Assembly: GCA_026122225.1 (NCBI GenBank)
Contig: JANEZZ010001492.1
Coordinates: forward strand, 248,001 to 312,000
Direction of reading: 5' to 3'
Length of the DNA: 64,000 nt
Source of the DNA: Heloderma charlesbogerti
Lineage: Eukaryota; Chordata; Lepidosauria; Squamata; Helodermatidae
Below, one piece after another: positions 32,811 through 44,416 of the stretch; position 1 is the first letter of the stretch, and each line of letters starts with the position of its first letter. A program made the translations under genes and the position numbers. The notes beneath the pieces were generated by a model, which saw only the letters and a list, made by a program, of their open reading frames with translations, was not told the DNA's origin and made no database searches.

Positions 32811-33362
32811 CAGTGACTCAACTCTGTTCTCAAATTCCACATTTTTAAGATACAGTGAACACCTCAAGTGATCAAGCCTACCAGTTATGTGAGAAATACT
32901 TGCCACCTCCAAACGAACGTGCTTAGCTAGGAAACACGCACAAGATGCAGAGCAGACCGGACGCTGTGTCCAATGGCCTGTTTCTCCCTTAATATGCCAT
33001 GTTGTTCATTCCTTAAAACCCTGTCCAGACTGAACTGCGTTTACATGCCGATAGTCAACAGAACACGTCTTGAAAAGAAATACCTCCATGGGCCGTTTAC
33101 AAGTCACACAAAACTGCAGAAATGAATCAGCATTAAAGGGAAGATTAGCTGCTGCCTTTGAGATGAATGGCATCTGCACAGCTACAGACACAGGCGCACA
33201 CTCTCTCTCTCTCTCTCTTTTACACACACACACACACACACACATCCTCCCATTCTTAGATTTCTGCTTTGGTTTCTCTTGCCCTCTAGCGGCCACTGTG
33301 AGACACTGTGACCGACTGCTGCTGAACAGAAGTCACCATAAGTAAAGATGAAACTCTAGTAG
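32811..33362. other. Intergenic, with compound (CT)n(CA)n microsatellite
   Basis: (CT)n at 33199-33218 and (CA)n at 33222-33244. GCCCTCTAGCGGCC (33281-33294) is a CTCF-like core on the minus strand with one mismatch. The rest is featureless. Confidence 0.7.
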
Positions 33363-33488
33363 GGCGCAATCCTATGCATGTTTAGACAGAGAAAAGGCCT
33401 ACAACTCCCAGCATTTCCCAGCCAGCTGGCTGGGTCATGCTGGGAGTTATAGGCCTTTTCTCTGTCTAAACATGCATAGGATTGTGCC
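33363..33488. mobile_element. Foldback MITE, family H2, best copy
   Basis: A palindrome of about 126 bp. GGGCGCAATCCTATGCATGT mirrors CATGCATAGGATTGTGCC, AGAGAAAAGGCCTACAACTC mirrors AGTTATAGGCCTTTTCTCTG, and the arms meet at CCAGCTGG. Confidence 0.9.
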
Positions 33489-34815
33489 TGTAGTCTATTA
33501 AATAGTGTAGGTAGCACACTGTATGGTGCTTGGTGAATACATATATGTATATTAACAACAGGGTCTCATCGCCAGCTGCAAATAAGTGATTCATTTGCAG
33601 AGGGAGGAAAATTATGGATCTAGTGAAAGACATCTGACAGCAGACGTTCATTCAGTCACTGAAAGCAACAACAACAAAAGAGGCAGAAGTTGTTTCCTGC
33701 GAGATGGCTGATAAGGAGCATTAAGGCGCATAAAATATGGCTGCTCTTTGTCAGTCTGACCCGTTGTTCTGGGATCTGGAAAGTACAGAATGCTCTGCAG
33801 GGAGAACAAAACAATTATTGCCTCACCAAACAAACAGATAACCTCTCCTAGCTGGGAGGAGGGGGAGAGGGAGAGAGAGAGAGAGAGAGATCCTGGATCA
33901 CAGCACCAATAAAAGGCATACAAACAAACTCTTTGGGGGATTTTAACCCAAAGGACACTTCTGGATTCTCCGATGTAATATGCAAAACTTAAATGGAGGT
34001 AAAGCTCCTCCAGACGTTTAACCACAGAATCTGTTTTCAATACCAGGACGCAATCCAGTTGTGCAGCATGGTAATTTTAGACTCTGGACTTAATGGTCTT
34101 ACACACAGAGACACACGTATGCATGCATGCGCACACAGGGTCTTAATGGTCTTCTGCTCCCCCCACTCTCTTGAGATGGTGATGTCTATTACATCACTTC
34201 AAAATGTGATAAGCCAGCTCTGCTGCATTTGGGGGTCCTCCTGCCCATTTTGCTGAGAGGGGCCCTGGACCGCTGCCCCAAAGTCCGACCCTCATGGCGC
34301 CACTGCTCAGCCCTGTGTGAAGTAATAAGAAAGGGGGCACTGCTCAACGTATATAAAGCGTTTCCCTCAGAATCCCATAGCTACAAGTGGCTCCAGTACA
34401 TTTGAGGTTAGATAGAAGGGAAACGTTATGGGAAACCTTACAGTTTTAGAGCCCCGGTGGGCTGGATTTCGCCTTTGGGCCTGGGGTCATGCACCCAATT
34501 TAGATCAAACAGGGAAACCAAGGTCCCAATAACAATATAAACTAAGGACATGATGAAGCAGAAATTAAGCACTATAGAACCTCATTGATTTCTTATGGAT
34601 TTCTTATGGAAATCAATGGGATCTAAAGGTGCTTAATTTGGGCTAGGCTGTGCCAAAAGTTTATTTGGATTTAAAGAATGAAGTACAGTGAGTGTGTACC
34701 CTTGCTGGCATTCACTTCTTCTTGAATTATTTTCAAACAGCTACATATCTGCTTAATCGATACACAGTGGAATCACTCAGATTTTAAAAGATTTTTTTTA
34801 ATTGTAAAAAGAAAC
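33489..34815. other. Intergenic stretch; (GA)n microsatellite only
   Basis: (GA)n at about 33863-33890. No other recognisable feature. Confidence 0.5.
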
Positions 34816-35194
34816 TTAGGGCGCAATCCTGTGGACGCTAGTCAGCAGCTAGATGGCCATAGGACAGGTCAGTTCCTGGGAACCAACCTCGGAGCCCACA
34901 CTCGACGCTTGGAAGAGGAGGGTGGAGCAGCAAAAACAGGGTGTTCCTGGGGGCATGTCAGGGTGGGGAAGTCAGAAATGGTGGTACGACATATCCTACG
35001 TGTTGTCCGGCTGCTGCTTCCCACACTCCAAGGTCCCACAGCTAGACAGCTGAAATTGGCCATCTAGCCGTAAATGCAGGGTGGCTGAAGCGCAAAGGGG
35101 ATGATCCCCTCTGTGCTTCTCTTGCCCTGCGTTGGATAGGCAGTCATCTCTGAGTTCAGAGGTGGCCATCTATCCTGCTAGGATTGCACCCTCC
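34816..35194. mobile_element. Foldback MITE, family P, copy 2
   Basis: Starts TAGGGCGCAATCCTGTGG and ends GCTAGGATTGCACCC. AGCAGCTAGATGGCCATAGG and TAGACAGCTGAAATTGGCCA match family-P internal blocks at 63440-63475 and 63720-63755. Confidence 0.75.
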
Positions 35195-36679
35195 AAGACT
35201 AATCATATGAATACAAAGTGCTCTAGGCTGTGGTGACACAGAGAATCTTATAATCGCATGACTCCTCCTTGCATAAGCAGTTACTTTGTGCATGTTATTG
35301 TATTTTATTTTTAGATGTTCATAGCGCAGAATATGTATATTTGTATGTAGCAGGATCCAATTATTAACTACAGGCAGGCAGGTGTATGTGTGTGTGTGAA
35401 TTCAATTGCATCATGTAATTAGAACTGTTTTTATTAATGTGTTTTCTGTTGTTGTGATTGCGGGTGCCATATATTATTTCAGTTAATTACTATTTTTGTA
35501 CTGAGTACTGTGATATATAGTTTGTTTGTTTTCTAGTGCCCCCAAAGAAGATGAATGTCAAAACGTTTGGGGCATTTTGCATTTTCCAGCCAAAGTCTTT
35601 CATTTGTGAGCTCTGCTTTGAGGCACTGCCTCAGTTTTATTTAGTTAGCCGGTCTCCTCCTTTACAGAAACACATCTAGGTTCTCTACAAAAAGAAGTAA
35701 GGATGGTGTACTTGTCCTATAAACCCATTGTCTGGAGAAGCCCTTTGATTCCAATGGAGGCACTGTAGCCCTAGTAATCACCCTCTAAAAGAGGCTGCTG
35801 TAATCTCATCCTAACTGGAGCCCCCATTTGGCTCTACAGCATGATAATCCAGCCAGGTTGAATACCCAGCACCACTCACATCAGCAAAAGGCAAGCGCTG
35901 CTAGGCACTTCTGTAGCTGGTATCCTACACATCCGCTTTGTTAACAGAAACACATCCCTTTTTTTTCTCTGCTCAGAGGGAAGAGAAGGGATTGGATCCA
36001 AATTTGCGCTGGATCAACTGCATTGACAGACACAGCAGTCCCTCCATCCACCTGAAAATGCTACAGAGAGTCAGCAACATTGCTGAATGGAGTGAGCTGT
36101 GGGGGGGGGAGGGGGATCCCCAGAAATCAGGCAGAGGGACCTTCTGCAAGTGGAGCCTTTCCTCTCGCAGAAGGCAGATCCTGGATCCAACCCAAAGTAA
36201 TGGATTCATGTTTGGATATTCCGGAGTTCTTCTCTTCTCTGCTGTCTAAATAGGGAGATATTTTCCTCCCCGTAGTAGCGGAGCCCTGGTGAAGCAGGCC
36301 GCGGTTCTGGTAAATATTCACGCAAGCAGGTCGGGAATATGTACACATCTTCCAGCCCCCTCTGCACTTACAGCACAAGGATTAAAATGTGTTCAGCAAG
36401 AGTTAAACTGAGATCATTCTTTTATGTGCACCTGGTTTAAGAAGAGAGATTGGTAAAGGAAACTAGGAGATTGGTTTGGAAAAACCAGAGAGGAGACAAG
36501 GCAGTATTGCATAAATACAAACTTTGGGCACATTCTGGAAATCAGAATTTGATTTTTGGAATTCATCCCTGTTGCACACTTTAAAAAAAAAATCTGAAAT
36601 TTGTGAAATCGCAGTCAAGTAAATAAACATTAAGTGCCTTCTTCTTGCCCAGTTTTAAGACTTTTACACTTCCACTTCC
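35195..36679. other. Intergenic stretch with no supportable feature
   Basis: No recognisable exon or mobile element. A short (TG)n lies at 35386-35396. Confidence 0.5.
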
Positions 36680-36682
36680 TAA

Positions 36683-36772
36683 CAGAGCAAGCCTATTCAT
36701 TTCTACTCAGAATCAAGTCCTACTGAGTTCCGTAGAACTTTCTCCCAAGTAAATATGGATAGGATTACAGCC
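36683..36772. mobile_element. Family-H hairpin MITE with TAA duplication
   Basis: CCTATTCATTTCTACTCAGA to GGATAGGATTACAGCC, flanked by TAA (36680-36682 and 36773-36775). The TWA duplication points to PIF/Harbinger. Confidence 0.75.
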
Positions 36773-37071
36773 TAAACCCAGTAACATCAAAATTGTGAAT
36801 TGGGGGAAGGCCCATTGTAATTGAATTGGGAGAATATGAATGGGATGTTTTGCGAGCAAATTCAGTTAAAAGAATCTGCTTGTGAATTGTCCCCCCTCCT
36901 TTCCGCATTACCAGCCATCTCTACCATAATAGTAATCAACTGGGGCAGGGTGCACTTCTTTCCAGTGTTCCACTCCTGTGATTAGCCAGGGTAGATGAAA
37001 AATAGATCCATTTTTGTCTCACTTGATTATGGGGCTTAAATTTACAATGGACAGGATGAAAAGAAGTTAAA

Positions 37072-37190
37072 AGCACAATCCTATGCATGTTTAGCCATAA
37101 AAAGTCCAACAACTCCCAGCATTCCCTAGCCAGCATGGCTGGGAATTGTAAGACTTTTTTTCTGTCTAAACATGTATAGGATTGCTCTCT
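37072..37190. mobile_element. Foldback MITE, family H2
   Basis: GCACAATCCTATGCATGTTT mirrors AAACATGTATAGGATTGC. CAACTCCCAGCATTCCC faces CTGGGAATTG. Confidence 0.8.
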
Positions 37191-37198
37191 TTTAGTCA

Positions 37199-37284
37199 GG
37201 ATTGTATCCAATGTTAGTCTAACTTAAATCCTATTCATTTCAATGGGTTTGCTCTAAGTAGGACTAATAGTGGATACAACCCTG
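37199..37284. mobile_element. Foldback MITE of the TTGTATCCAA type
   Basis: GGATTGTATCCAATGTTAGT is mirrored by ACTAATAGTGGATACAACCC around TTCATTTCAATGGG. Relative of 20046-20160. Confidence 0.75.
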
Positions 37285-37956
37285 AGTTTGTGGAGTGTGT
37301 GAGTGTCCCCCACCCTTCGCCTCCCACCTCCCACAAGTCTTGTCTCGCTGATTTTCTGGTCCCCTTGCAACCTCACACCATCTTTCCTTCTTCAAACCTA
37401 TCCTACCAGACTGACTGACGCAGTCTTTTCCCCGGGGGAGCGAATTCCATTCCACATCGTCTCTAGGGAACCATCTTTATTTAGACAGAAACTACAAACA
37501 CCGAGAAAGCTGGAGCAAACAGACAAGAGAGATGGAAAGAAGCGGGGGAGGGGGCGTCCAGCACAGCCAGTTTGGAGGCTGGGGCAGCCCAACAGCTGGG
37601 AGATTTTGCTGGTAGTTTATATTCTGGACTCTGTTTAGGTCTTGTTTTACAACCTCCAATGAACCAAATTCTGTCATTTGTGTGTGTGAGTATGTGTGTG
37701 TAATTTCTTTCCCACCCACCCCCTTTTATGTTTTGTTTTCGGTTTTTAAGGGACCAGCTCAACATATTTTAAAAATGAAATTGTTCCTCTCCCAATCTTA
37801 CCCCCCCTCCACCCCCAAAATCACAACTCCCAACTCACACACATTACAAAGAAAAACACTGGGGGAATTGTTCTGCAGTCCTATGAGCACACACCCCTTG
37901 GATGGTGAGGTTGCCCCGTGGAACAAAGTGTAAACATGGATAGGCCTTGAGCAATA
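37285..37956. other. Intergenic stretch with no supportable feature
   Basis: A C-rich patch (CCCACCCACCCCC) lies near 37712-37724. No gene recognised. Confidence 0.45.
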
Positions 37957-38115
37957 ACTCTACAGTCCTACCCATGCCTACTCAGAAGTAAGTCTTACTG
38001 CAGTGTGATGAGCCTCACTCCCAGGTAAGTGTTTATAGTACTGAGACCTAGAGCTAACACTTACCTGGGAGTAAACCCCATCAAACTCAATGGGATTCAC
38101 TTCTGAGCAGTAGTG
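37957..38115. mobile_element. Two adjacent family-H hairpin MITEs
   Basis: CAGTCCTACCCATGCCTACT, ACTCCCAGGTAAGTG, then ACTTACCTGGGAGTAAACCC and AACTCAATGGGATTCACTTC. The two pieces are head to head, so the middle forms a palindrome of its own. Confidence 0.65.
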
Positions 38116-38950
38116 GAGTGGCAAATTCAGACGTGCAGGCTGCCTTCATGACAGTCACAGCTATGCCCCCTTCAAAGAGTACACAACCCTGTAAGATATA
38201 CAGCTTTCAACTGGGAACCAAAAACAATGCAGCTGAGAGTAAGGTATGGTTAATTCAGTTGGATGTCTGAGAAAAAATGCAGGGGTGTTAAAATCTTTTT
38301 CACGGACTCACTCCTTCAAACACAAACATTTGAGGTTTTCAAAATATGATACTCTATGGAACCTTCACCCTTTCAACTCAGCTCTCATGGACAGATCCCT
38401 TCTCATTTAAACAGCCCCCTTGCACACTCCCTTAGTGCCCCAACATTACCCATTAGCCTTCCCTAAGCTCCTTCATTATATCTCCCCCCTCCCCATGCAA
38501 CAGAAACATCCACACACCCAGCTGGATTGAACCACACACACAGAGTGGTGTAGTGGTAAATTTGGAAATGCAGCTAATTGAGACCACCTCCAAGAGCAGT
38601 CCAAAAATTTCAGGAGCTGTGTCGATCCATATCAACAAACCAGTTCTAGGAGTTTTCATCTCCACCAGGAGCACGTCTTTGGTAAAGCGAATAGGCTTTA
38701 ATTGCCCATTCCAGAGCAGGTCATCCCAAATATTTTGCATTCCAACATGGAACAATATATTGTTGCTTGGAAAATTAATTCCCCCCACAGCAACAGTGAG
38801 GATCACAGCTGAGTTCAGAGGGAACAGGAAAGTCTGAGTGGGGTGTCAGATGACATCAGAGCCCCTGCTAATGAAAAAGTACCAGGGCTGCATCCCTGTG
38901 AGCCCTGCCTCCTCTGCACCACTGCTTCTGAGTAGACATGCAAGAGCAGC
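38116..38950. other. Intergenic stretch with no supportable feature
   Basis: No recognisable gene or repeat. Confidence 0.5.
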
Positions 38951-39723
38951 TGAGCTAACTCTCCACCAGCCTAAAATCCTGCCCTTAAAACGGGTCTTTC
39001 TGCTTCCTTTTTAAATGCAGGATTACGACTCCCTTTTTCACTCACTTCCTTTCCCCCTTCCCCTTCCTTCTCCCTGTATCTGAGTCTTCCATTATCTTTC
39101 ACTGATTGACCTCCTCTTCTTGCCACTTTTCCTCTTTTCACGAAGGGAACTCAAGCCGACAGCAACAGGGTAATTTGATAGCTCATTATCTGCGCTCTAT
39201 TTAAAAACGGAACAAAGAGCATTTAGGACTCCTTCACAATGAGCTTTATCTTATGATTGAGATTGCTCCTTCAGGGAGGCTCGCGGGCTCCTTACATGAC
39301 ACAGTGAACTTCCACGGCATCTCCTGCATTAAATGCCCTTTGTTCCGTTTTTAAATACATCGCAGATTAATGAACTATCAAATTACCCCGTTGTGTTCCT
39401 CTTCGGTTTCCTCCCTGAAAAGAGGAAAAGAGGAAAAGCGGCAAGAACAGGAGCGAGATCAATGAAAGATAATGGAAGACTCAGATAGGGGGAGAAGGCA
39501 GGGGAAGGGGGTGGGGGAGAAGGAAACAAGTGAAAAAGGGAGTCGTTGTGATCCTGGATTAAAACGGAAGCAGAAAGCCCCGTTTTAAATGCAGGATTTT
39601 AGGGTGGTGTAGAGATGCCTTTAGTGGAGGAGACACCCTGGAGGGTCACCGCGTCATGTAAAGAGCCTGCAAACTTGCATGAAGGAACCATCTCAATCGC
39701 AGGATGAAAGCTCCTGTGAAGAA
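38951..39723 (+). mobile_element. PIF/Harbinger-like MITE, family G, host copy 5 (split)
   Basis: The host element runs 38951-39225 and resumes at about 39621-39723 (TTAGTGGAGGAGACACCCTG to GAAAGCTCCTGTGAAGAA). The 5' subterminal hairpin is present (CCTGCCCTTAAAACGGG ... TTTTTAAATGCAGGATTACG). Another copy of the family is inserted in it in opposite orientation, so the locus folds into arms of roughly 270 bp. Confidence 0.8.
39226..39620 (-). mobile_element. PIF/Harbinger-like MITE, family G, copy 6, nested in copy 5
   Basis: The element is 395 bp, from GGACTCCTTCACAATGAGC to GGTGTAGAGATGCCT, flanked by TTA on both sides (39223-39225 and 39621-39623). Joining the host flanks across one TTA restores the family sequence. 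This is strong evidence for the element limits and 3-bp duplication. Confidence 0.87.
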
Positions 39724-40585
39724 AGCCAAAAAAGGCTCGCTTGCTCTCTCCCCGGCCTTGGTTTCTAGGCAGGCCAGACATGTGTTTTTCATAGATGGCT
39801 TCATTGGAGTGCTTTGAAGAATAGCAGATCGGATGATAAACGAACGAATATTTCTCCTTGTGTTGATTTAACTGGTTTCCAAGAACAGCCCCGGAATACG
39901 AATGTTCCCTTTGGCACGGCCAGACTGACTTCCTCCTCTTCCTCCTCCCCCGGATTTATTATTATTTTATTATTATTATTATGCCAAAACGCTTCAAGGC
40001 ACACACGCAAAATATTACCCAGCCAAAACGCGGCTTTCTCCTGAGGACGAGCGTACATTAAAAAGGAGAGACGGAGGGAGGGAGCCACCCACCCAAGGGC
40101 GATCCGTTCAGCGTGTCGGCGGATTATTTATATTCGGGGATAGACAGATCGCGTGTGTTCCTCTGAGCCACTTGGAGTTGTTTAAAGAGGGGACCTATCC
40201 GGTGCCTGGTCTGCTAAACAAACGTTAACGAACGGAGGCCGAGGGAGGCAGGGGAAAGGACTGTGAGAAACCCATGAAAACAAAGCCAGGCTCCATGGAG
40301 TGCCCCCCCTCCGGGGGGGGTGTTATGGGAGAGAAGGGGATCTGAGGTTACTGAGAGAGATTGAAGAGCGGAGACAGGAGGGGTGGTGGCGTTTTTGTTT
40401 TTTTTGGGGGGGGGGGGTTACGCAGCTTTCCCTCGCTCAGTATACATCTACAACCCCCAGGTTGCAATTCCAAACGGGCTTGCTTGCGAGTAACTTCCAT
40501 GGAAATCATTGGCGCTTTGCTTCCGAGTACGACACGTGTGGGATGGGATATGTGTATGAGGTTTAAAAAGAAAAAAGGGGGGAGG
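39724..40585. other. Intergenic, start of the CpG-richer part
   Basis: A (TTA)n-like tract lies at 39956-39982, palindromic CCCCCCTCCGGGGGG at 40304-40319 and a T/G homopolymer stretch at 40391-40419. No gene recognised. Confidence 0.5.
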
Positions 40586-40587
40586 GA

Positions 40588-40682
40588 TGTCTACTCAGAA
40601 TTAAGCCCCATTCTGTTCAATAGGACTTACTCCAGGTAAGGGAATATAGGATTGCAGCCTAAATCTAAGAGCATCTCGATCC

Positions 40683-40719
<37 letters not shown>

Positions 40720-41010
40720 GACAGGATTCTGTCAAAGTGAAGGGCTTCGAAGGCTGAAATCCGACGCGCACTTACGCGGGAGTAAGCCCCATTGAACACC
40801 GCGGGGCTTAAACATACCTAGGATTGGGATGCGCGTCAAAAGGCTCCAATCCTCTACCATATTCGTGGGAGTAAACCCATTGATCTCACTGGGACTTGCT
40901 TCCGAGTAGATACCCATATAGGTTTGCATTGTAAAGCTGCATCGACCCGGCCTATACTTACTTAGAAGTGAGGCTACCGAGTAAAATACGCGTAGGATAG
41001 GGCTACAAGT
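40588..41010. mobile_element. Cluster of family-H hairpin MITEs with a (CA)n microsatellite
   Basis: Copies at about 40588-40665, 40752-40828 and 40845-40935, with a partial one to 41010. Each has CCATT(C/G)A(A/T) centre text and ACTTACTC/GAGTAAGCCCC arms. (CA)n occupies 40686-40719. Confidence 0.7.
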
Positions 41011-41914
41011 CCGTTCCATTGGAATAATGTGTTTTCACAGCCCGGTCCGAAATAAGGCCCGCTACTTTCAGTGGGGCTTTCTCTCACGGATGCGTATCGC
41101 TTTGCAGCCACCTGGGAGGAATCTTGCCCTTCGATCGATAGTCATTTCCATTCATTTCAGGGGCATTTACGGAAGGGAACGAGTTTTGCATCGCAGCCTT
41201 ACTCTGGGGTAAGCCCAACTGATAGAATCTGACTAGCCTGGGGATGTTACTGGTCCCAGTATCACTGGAACCAGCTAGCATTGGGGCCCACGTTGCCCGG
41301 AAATAAGTCCCTTTTAATCGACTCCCAAGTGGTGCATTTTTATTTTTGTTTTATTGGCTCTAGATCTGTGTCTTTACACCCTTGTAAATACTACAGGCAT
41401 ATTGGGTTCTTGCAGCCATGTTGATGCTTCAGCCTCCTCAGGTGAGGGGGCCATTGAGAAAGAACCGTAAACGTCGCAGGAGTCCTGATGGGGGGTAGGG
41501 TGCAGTCCTGGCCCCCGGTTCATCCGCGGCAACGCTTTTCCACGGAACAGGAGTGGGGGTTTTGGCTGGACTGAGGAATACAACTTTGGGCGAGGTTGAA
41601 CAGTCTGTTCCTACGCACACACGCCGTGCCAGAGATCTTCCAGACACAGCAGCCAGTCTCAAAACTAGAGAGGATGGAGCGGGGACGCCTCGAAACTCAC
41701 GGGCAAAAATGGCACAACTCGTGATGCTCCCGGACTGACGTCCCTTACGTATATTTGCTGATCTGTAAACCACAACCAGCATGACATTTGTGATGGTACC
41801 AGCCAGGGCAGGGGAGGCGGTGCGGATCGCTGTGACCTTCAGCGGAGGAAGTATACAGTGAGAGAAAGAGAATAAAAGCCAGCTCGCTCACTTTGTCTCT
41901 CCCTTCCCCTCTCG

Positions 41915-41953
<39 letters not shown>

Positions 41954-42686
41954 TCACTCAAAAGTCAGAGCTAAGAGACAGCGATGCTCTCAAAAATAAA
42001 TAGATAAATGCGTAATTTCGGGACTGCGGAACCTGTGGTCCCCCAGATTACGTTGTACTCCAGTTCCCATCAGCCTCACCCAGCAGGCCAATGGACAGTG
42101 TGATGGGAGTTGGTCTCACGACATCTGGGGAGTGGCGCAGGTTCGTTAGGCCTGATTTAAACAGTACCAAAAGTTCGACGCGCGGATGTTTGGGGCAGTC
42201 TGGTAGCAGTTCCTCGAGGGTGGGGGAAAGGTAGCGGATCCTCGGAGGCGCTCTGTATGATGGTTCTATGCGCTCCAGGGAAGAGGTCGGGCAATAAATG
42301 CAGCTGCTGGGCTTAGCACTGACTAAAATGAATTGGGGTGGAAGGGGGCGGGGGTATCCCGAGCAAACAGCATGCAGTAATCAGCAGAGGCTGACCAGGG
42401 ATCCCTCGTTTAAGAGATGGCCTGATCGCCTGTTTGAGACGTGAAGGCCAGTCTTTCTATTCTATAGTAAACGTACGAAGTACTCCCCCCACCCGGTAAA
42501 GGGATCTATTTAAGTTAGGGCCTGACTTAAGTCGATCCCTTTGACAATGATGATGATAATGATAGTAATATTGCTAGGGTAAGAATGTGGACTGAAACGA
42601 GAAAATCTGCATAATCGTACATCGTTTTTAAATGAAAGATCTCCTGTTCACTGCTTTCGTTGTATCTCTTCCTTTGGGACTAATAG

Positions 42687-42698
42687 GGCGCCCTCTGC
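42687..42698 (-). promoter_or_regulatory. CTCF-like motif
   Basis: The reverse complement is GCAGAGGGCGCC, fitting SYAGRKGGCRSY at all 12 positions. The upstream CCA part is not matched. Confidence 0.5.
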
Positions 42699-43320
42699 CG
42701 AACTACATTCTCCCTTTGTGCCGAGAGAAACAGCGGCAGACTAGGCCCAAGTGGTTGGCGATGCGCCTTATCAGACCAACTTCTGCGGTGTGTGCGCACG
42801 AGCCCGCAGGCCATGCGCTCTTCCGCAGAACTCGTCATCATTCGGGGGAATGCTGTGGAACTCCAAAGCTTGTCTATTCCTAACACAGTAGAAGACACAC
42901 CAGTAAAAGTGATTGACTTGTAAACCCAGAATTCTGTGTAATTTACCGAGGCCACGTGGAGTAATAAATGAAAGACATAACTGGAGTAATAGTACGCCAG
43001 ATTCTATCACAACGTCTTTTAAAAGACCATTTAGAAATCAGAATCTGATCCAGTTAAACTGAAGTACCTCATTTAAGACAATGCAGCTTTGTTTAAATAA
43101 ATAAACAAGACTAACCCAATCGTAACCACGTTTGCTTACGGAAGTTCCATATTGATGCCAACAGAAATTTGTTCTAGGTAAGTGCGCTTAAGAGCGCAGG
43201 GTTAATCAGATTCAATATGAACATCGCTGGACTTTTCTCTGAAAGTGTTCTGGCGCGGCTAAATAACACGACCATTTCAATGGATTTTAATGGCGATAAA
43301 CTGGCTCTTTTAAAAGATTC

Positions 43321-43332
43321 GCCATCTGGTGG
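43321..43332 (-). promoter_or_regulatory. CTCF-like motif
   Basis: The reverse complement CCACCAGATGGC fits CCASYAGRKGGC at all 12 positions. Confidence 0.55.
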
Positions 43333-43879
43333 TGCAAAACGGCAGTGCCATGCAAAGCTCTTTGGGAGAAAACCGCGCTTTACTAAGCAAACGGAGCTAA
43401 AATCAGTGTACATACACTGGCGAGAGGGAGATGCCAATCATATAATTAGGATAGATGACCTTTCTTTTTGCATAGCGCTTGTTACTACCGCCGGACTTTG
43501 ACAATAAATAATACTTCGATGATGATATATCACTATGGGATCAGTGCTCAGTGCCAGTTGTGTGAACTGAACTTACAAGATTTCTTGAACGACATGGCCC
43601 TGGGTTTAAAGATCTCAGAGCTTTAACACTCCCGGAATAATTGCTTGTTGTTCAACAAAGAATTTCAAAAACAGAAATCTTTAAACGGCTACCTTTAGAG
43701 ATCAGCAAGTTTATTCTCTTCCGTGGAAACATTTAAATTCTCATATTGACCTTTTTATATCCCCAGTTGTCCTGCCTAGCAAGTCGTGAACATTCTAAAT
43801 GTCTCGCAAAAAAATATTTTTTTTGTCCTTTAAACACTACGCGGCGCCCAAGAGCAGATGCTATGGGGGAAGGCGGACT

Positions 43880-44060
43880 CCCCCCCCATATTTGCATAGC
43901 CAACTGGGATTGGTTAAAATGTATATCTTGCGTCATCTCTTGCGTTCATATCTGTATCGTCCAATGGTTGACCAAGATGCCTCTGATTGGTTTTCCTGAC
44001 AGCCGTCAATCACTTCTAATTTGCATAATGGACCTTCGGTAGTCCGTCGGCCTCCAGTCT
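43880..44060. promoter_or_regulatory. Promoter-like block 1: octamer, three CCAAT boxes, octamer
   Basis: ATTTGCAT octamers at 43890-43897 and 44019-44026 bracket three NF-Y boxes: ATTGG at 43909-43913, CCAAT at 43961-43965 and ATTGG at 43986-43990. No mobile element overlaps. GC content rises just upstream (CGCGGCGCCC near 43840). A start site and direction cannot be read from sequence alone. Replication-dependent histone promoters share this vocabulary, but there is no histone frame or 3' stem-loop nearby. Confidence 0.5.
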
Positions 44061-44226
44061 GTGGCTGCAGCTGAAACAGGGAGCAAAGGACGGAGAGAAG
44101 CAAAATAGTATATGGAGTTCTGGTAAAAAGAGTTTTAGGAAGAACGGAGGTGGAAAAAAGATATAAATGTGGCAGTAATTTCAGTGAGGAAAAGCAACCC
44201 CTTGACTTTGTTGATAAAGAGCCTTA

Positions 44227-44413
44227 GGCTGCAACCCTATACACGTTTAACTGGGAGTAAGATCCATTAAGTTTAATGGGGCTTCCTTCTGAGTAGACAT
44301 GCATAGGATTGCATTGTTAGGCTGCGATCTTTCTCATACCCAGTGACCTGGTAGCGAGTCTTATAGAAACCAATGGGGCTTCCTTCTGAATAGACACGCA
44401 TCGGATTGCGTTG
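44227..44413. mobile_element. Two adjoining family-H hairpin MITEs sharing a TTA
   Basis: Copy one runs 44227-44316 and copy two 44320-44413. TTA occurs at 44224-44226, 44317-44319 and 44414-44416. Each starts GGCTGCRA and ends GGATTGC(A/G)TTG, with AATGGGGCTTCCTTCTGA shared inside. TTA duplications point to PIF/Harbinger. Confidence 0.8.
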
Positions 44414-44416
44414 TTA

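Larger units (their letters stand above)
41011..43879. other. Repeat-poor, CpG-rich unique DNA without recognisable exons
   Basis: Only small repeats occur: compound (CT)n(CA)n at 41914-41953 and an R4-like foldback at about 42020-42150 (GGTCCCCCAGATTACGTTGT ... ACGACATCTGGGGAGTGG). CTCF-like cores lie on the minus strand at 42687-42698 (plus text GGCGCCCTCTGC) and 43321-43332 (plus text GCCATCTGGTGG). CpG dinucleotides are frequent by eye. I see no exon that I can defend. Confidence 0.55.

Noticed and set aside
34100..34140. CRISPR-like or tandem array
   Set aside because: Only short alternating purine-pyrimidine text; the window is eukaryotic and no regular spacer structure exists.
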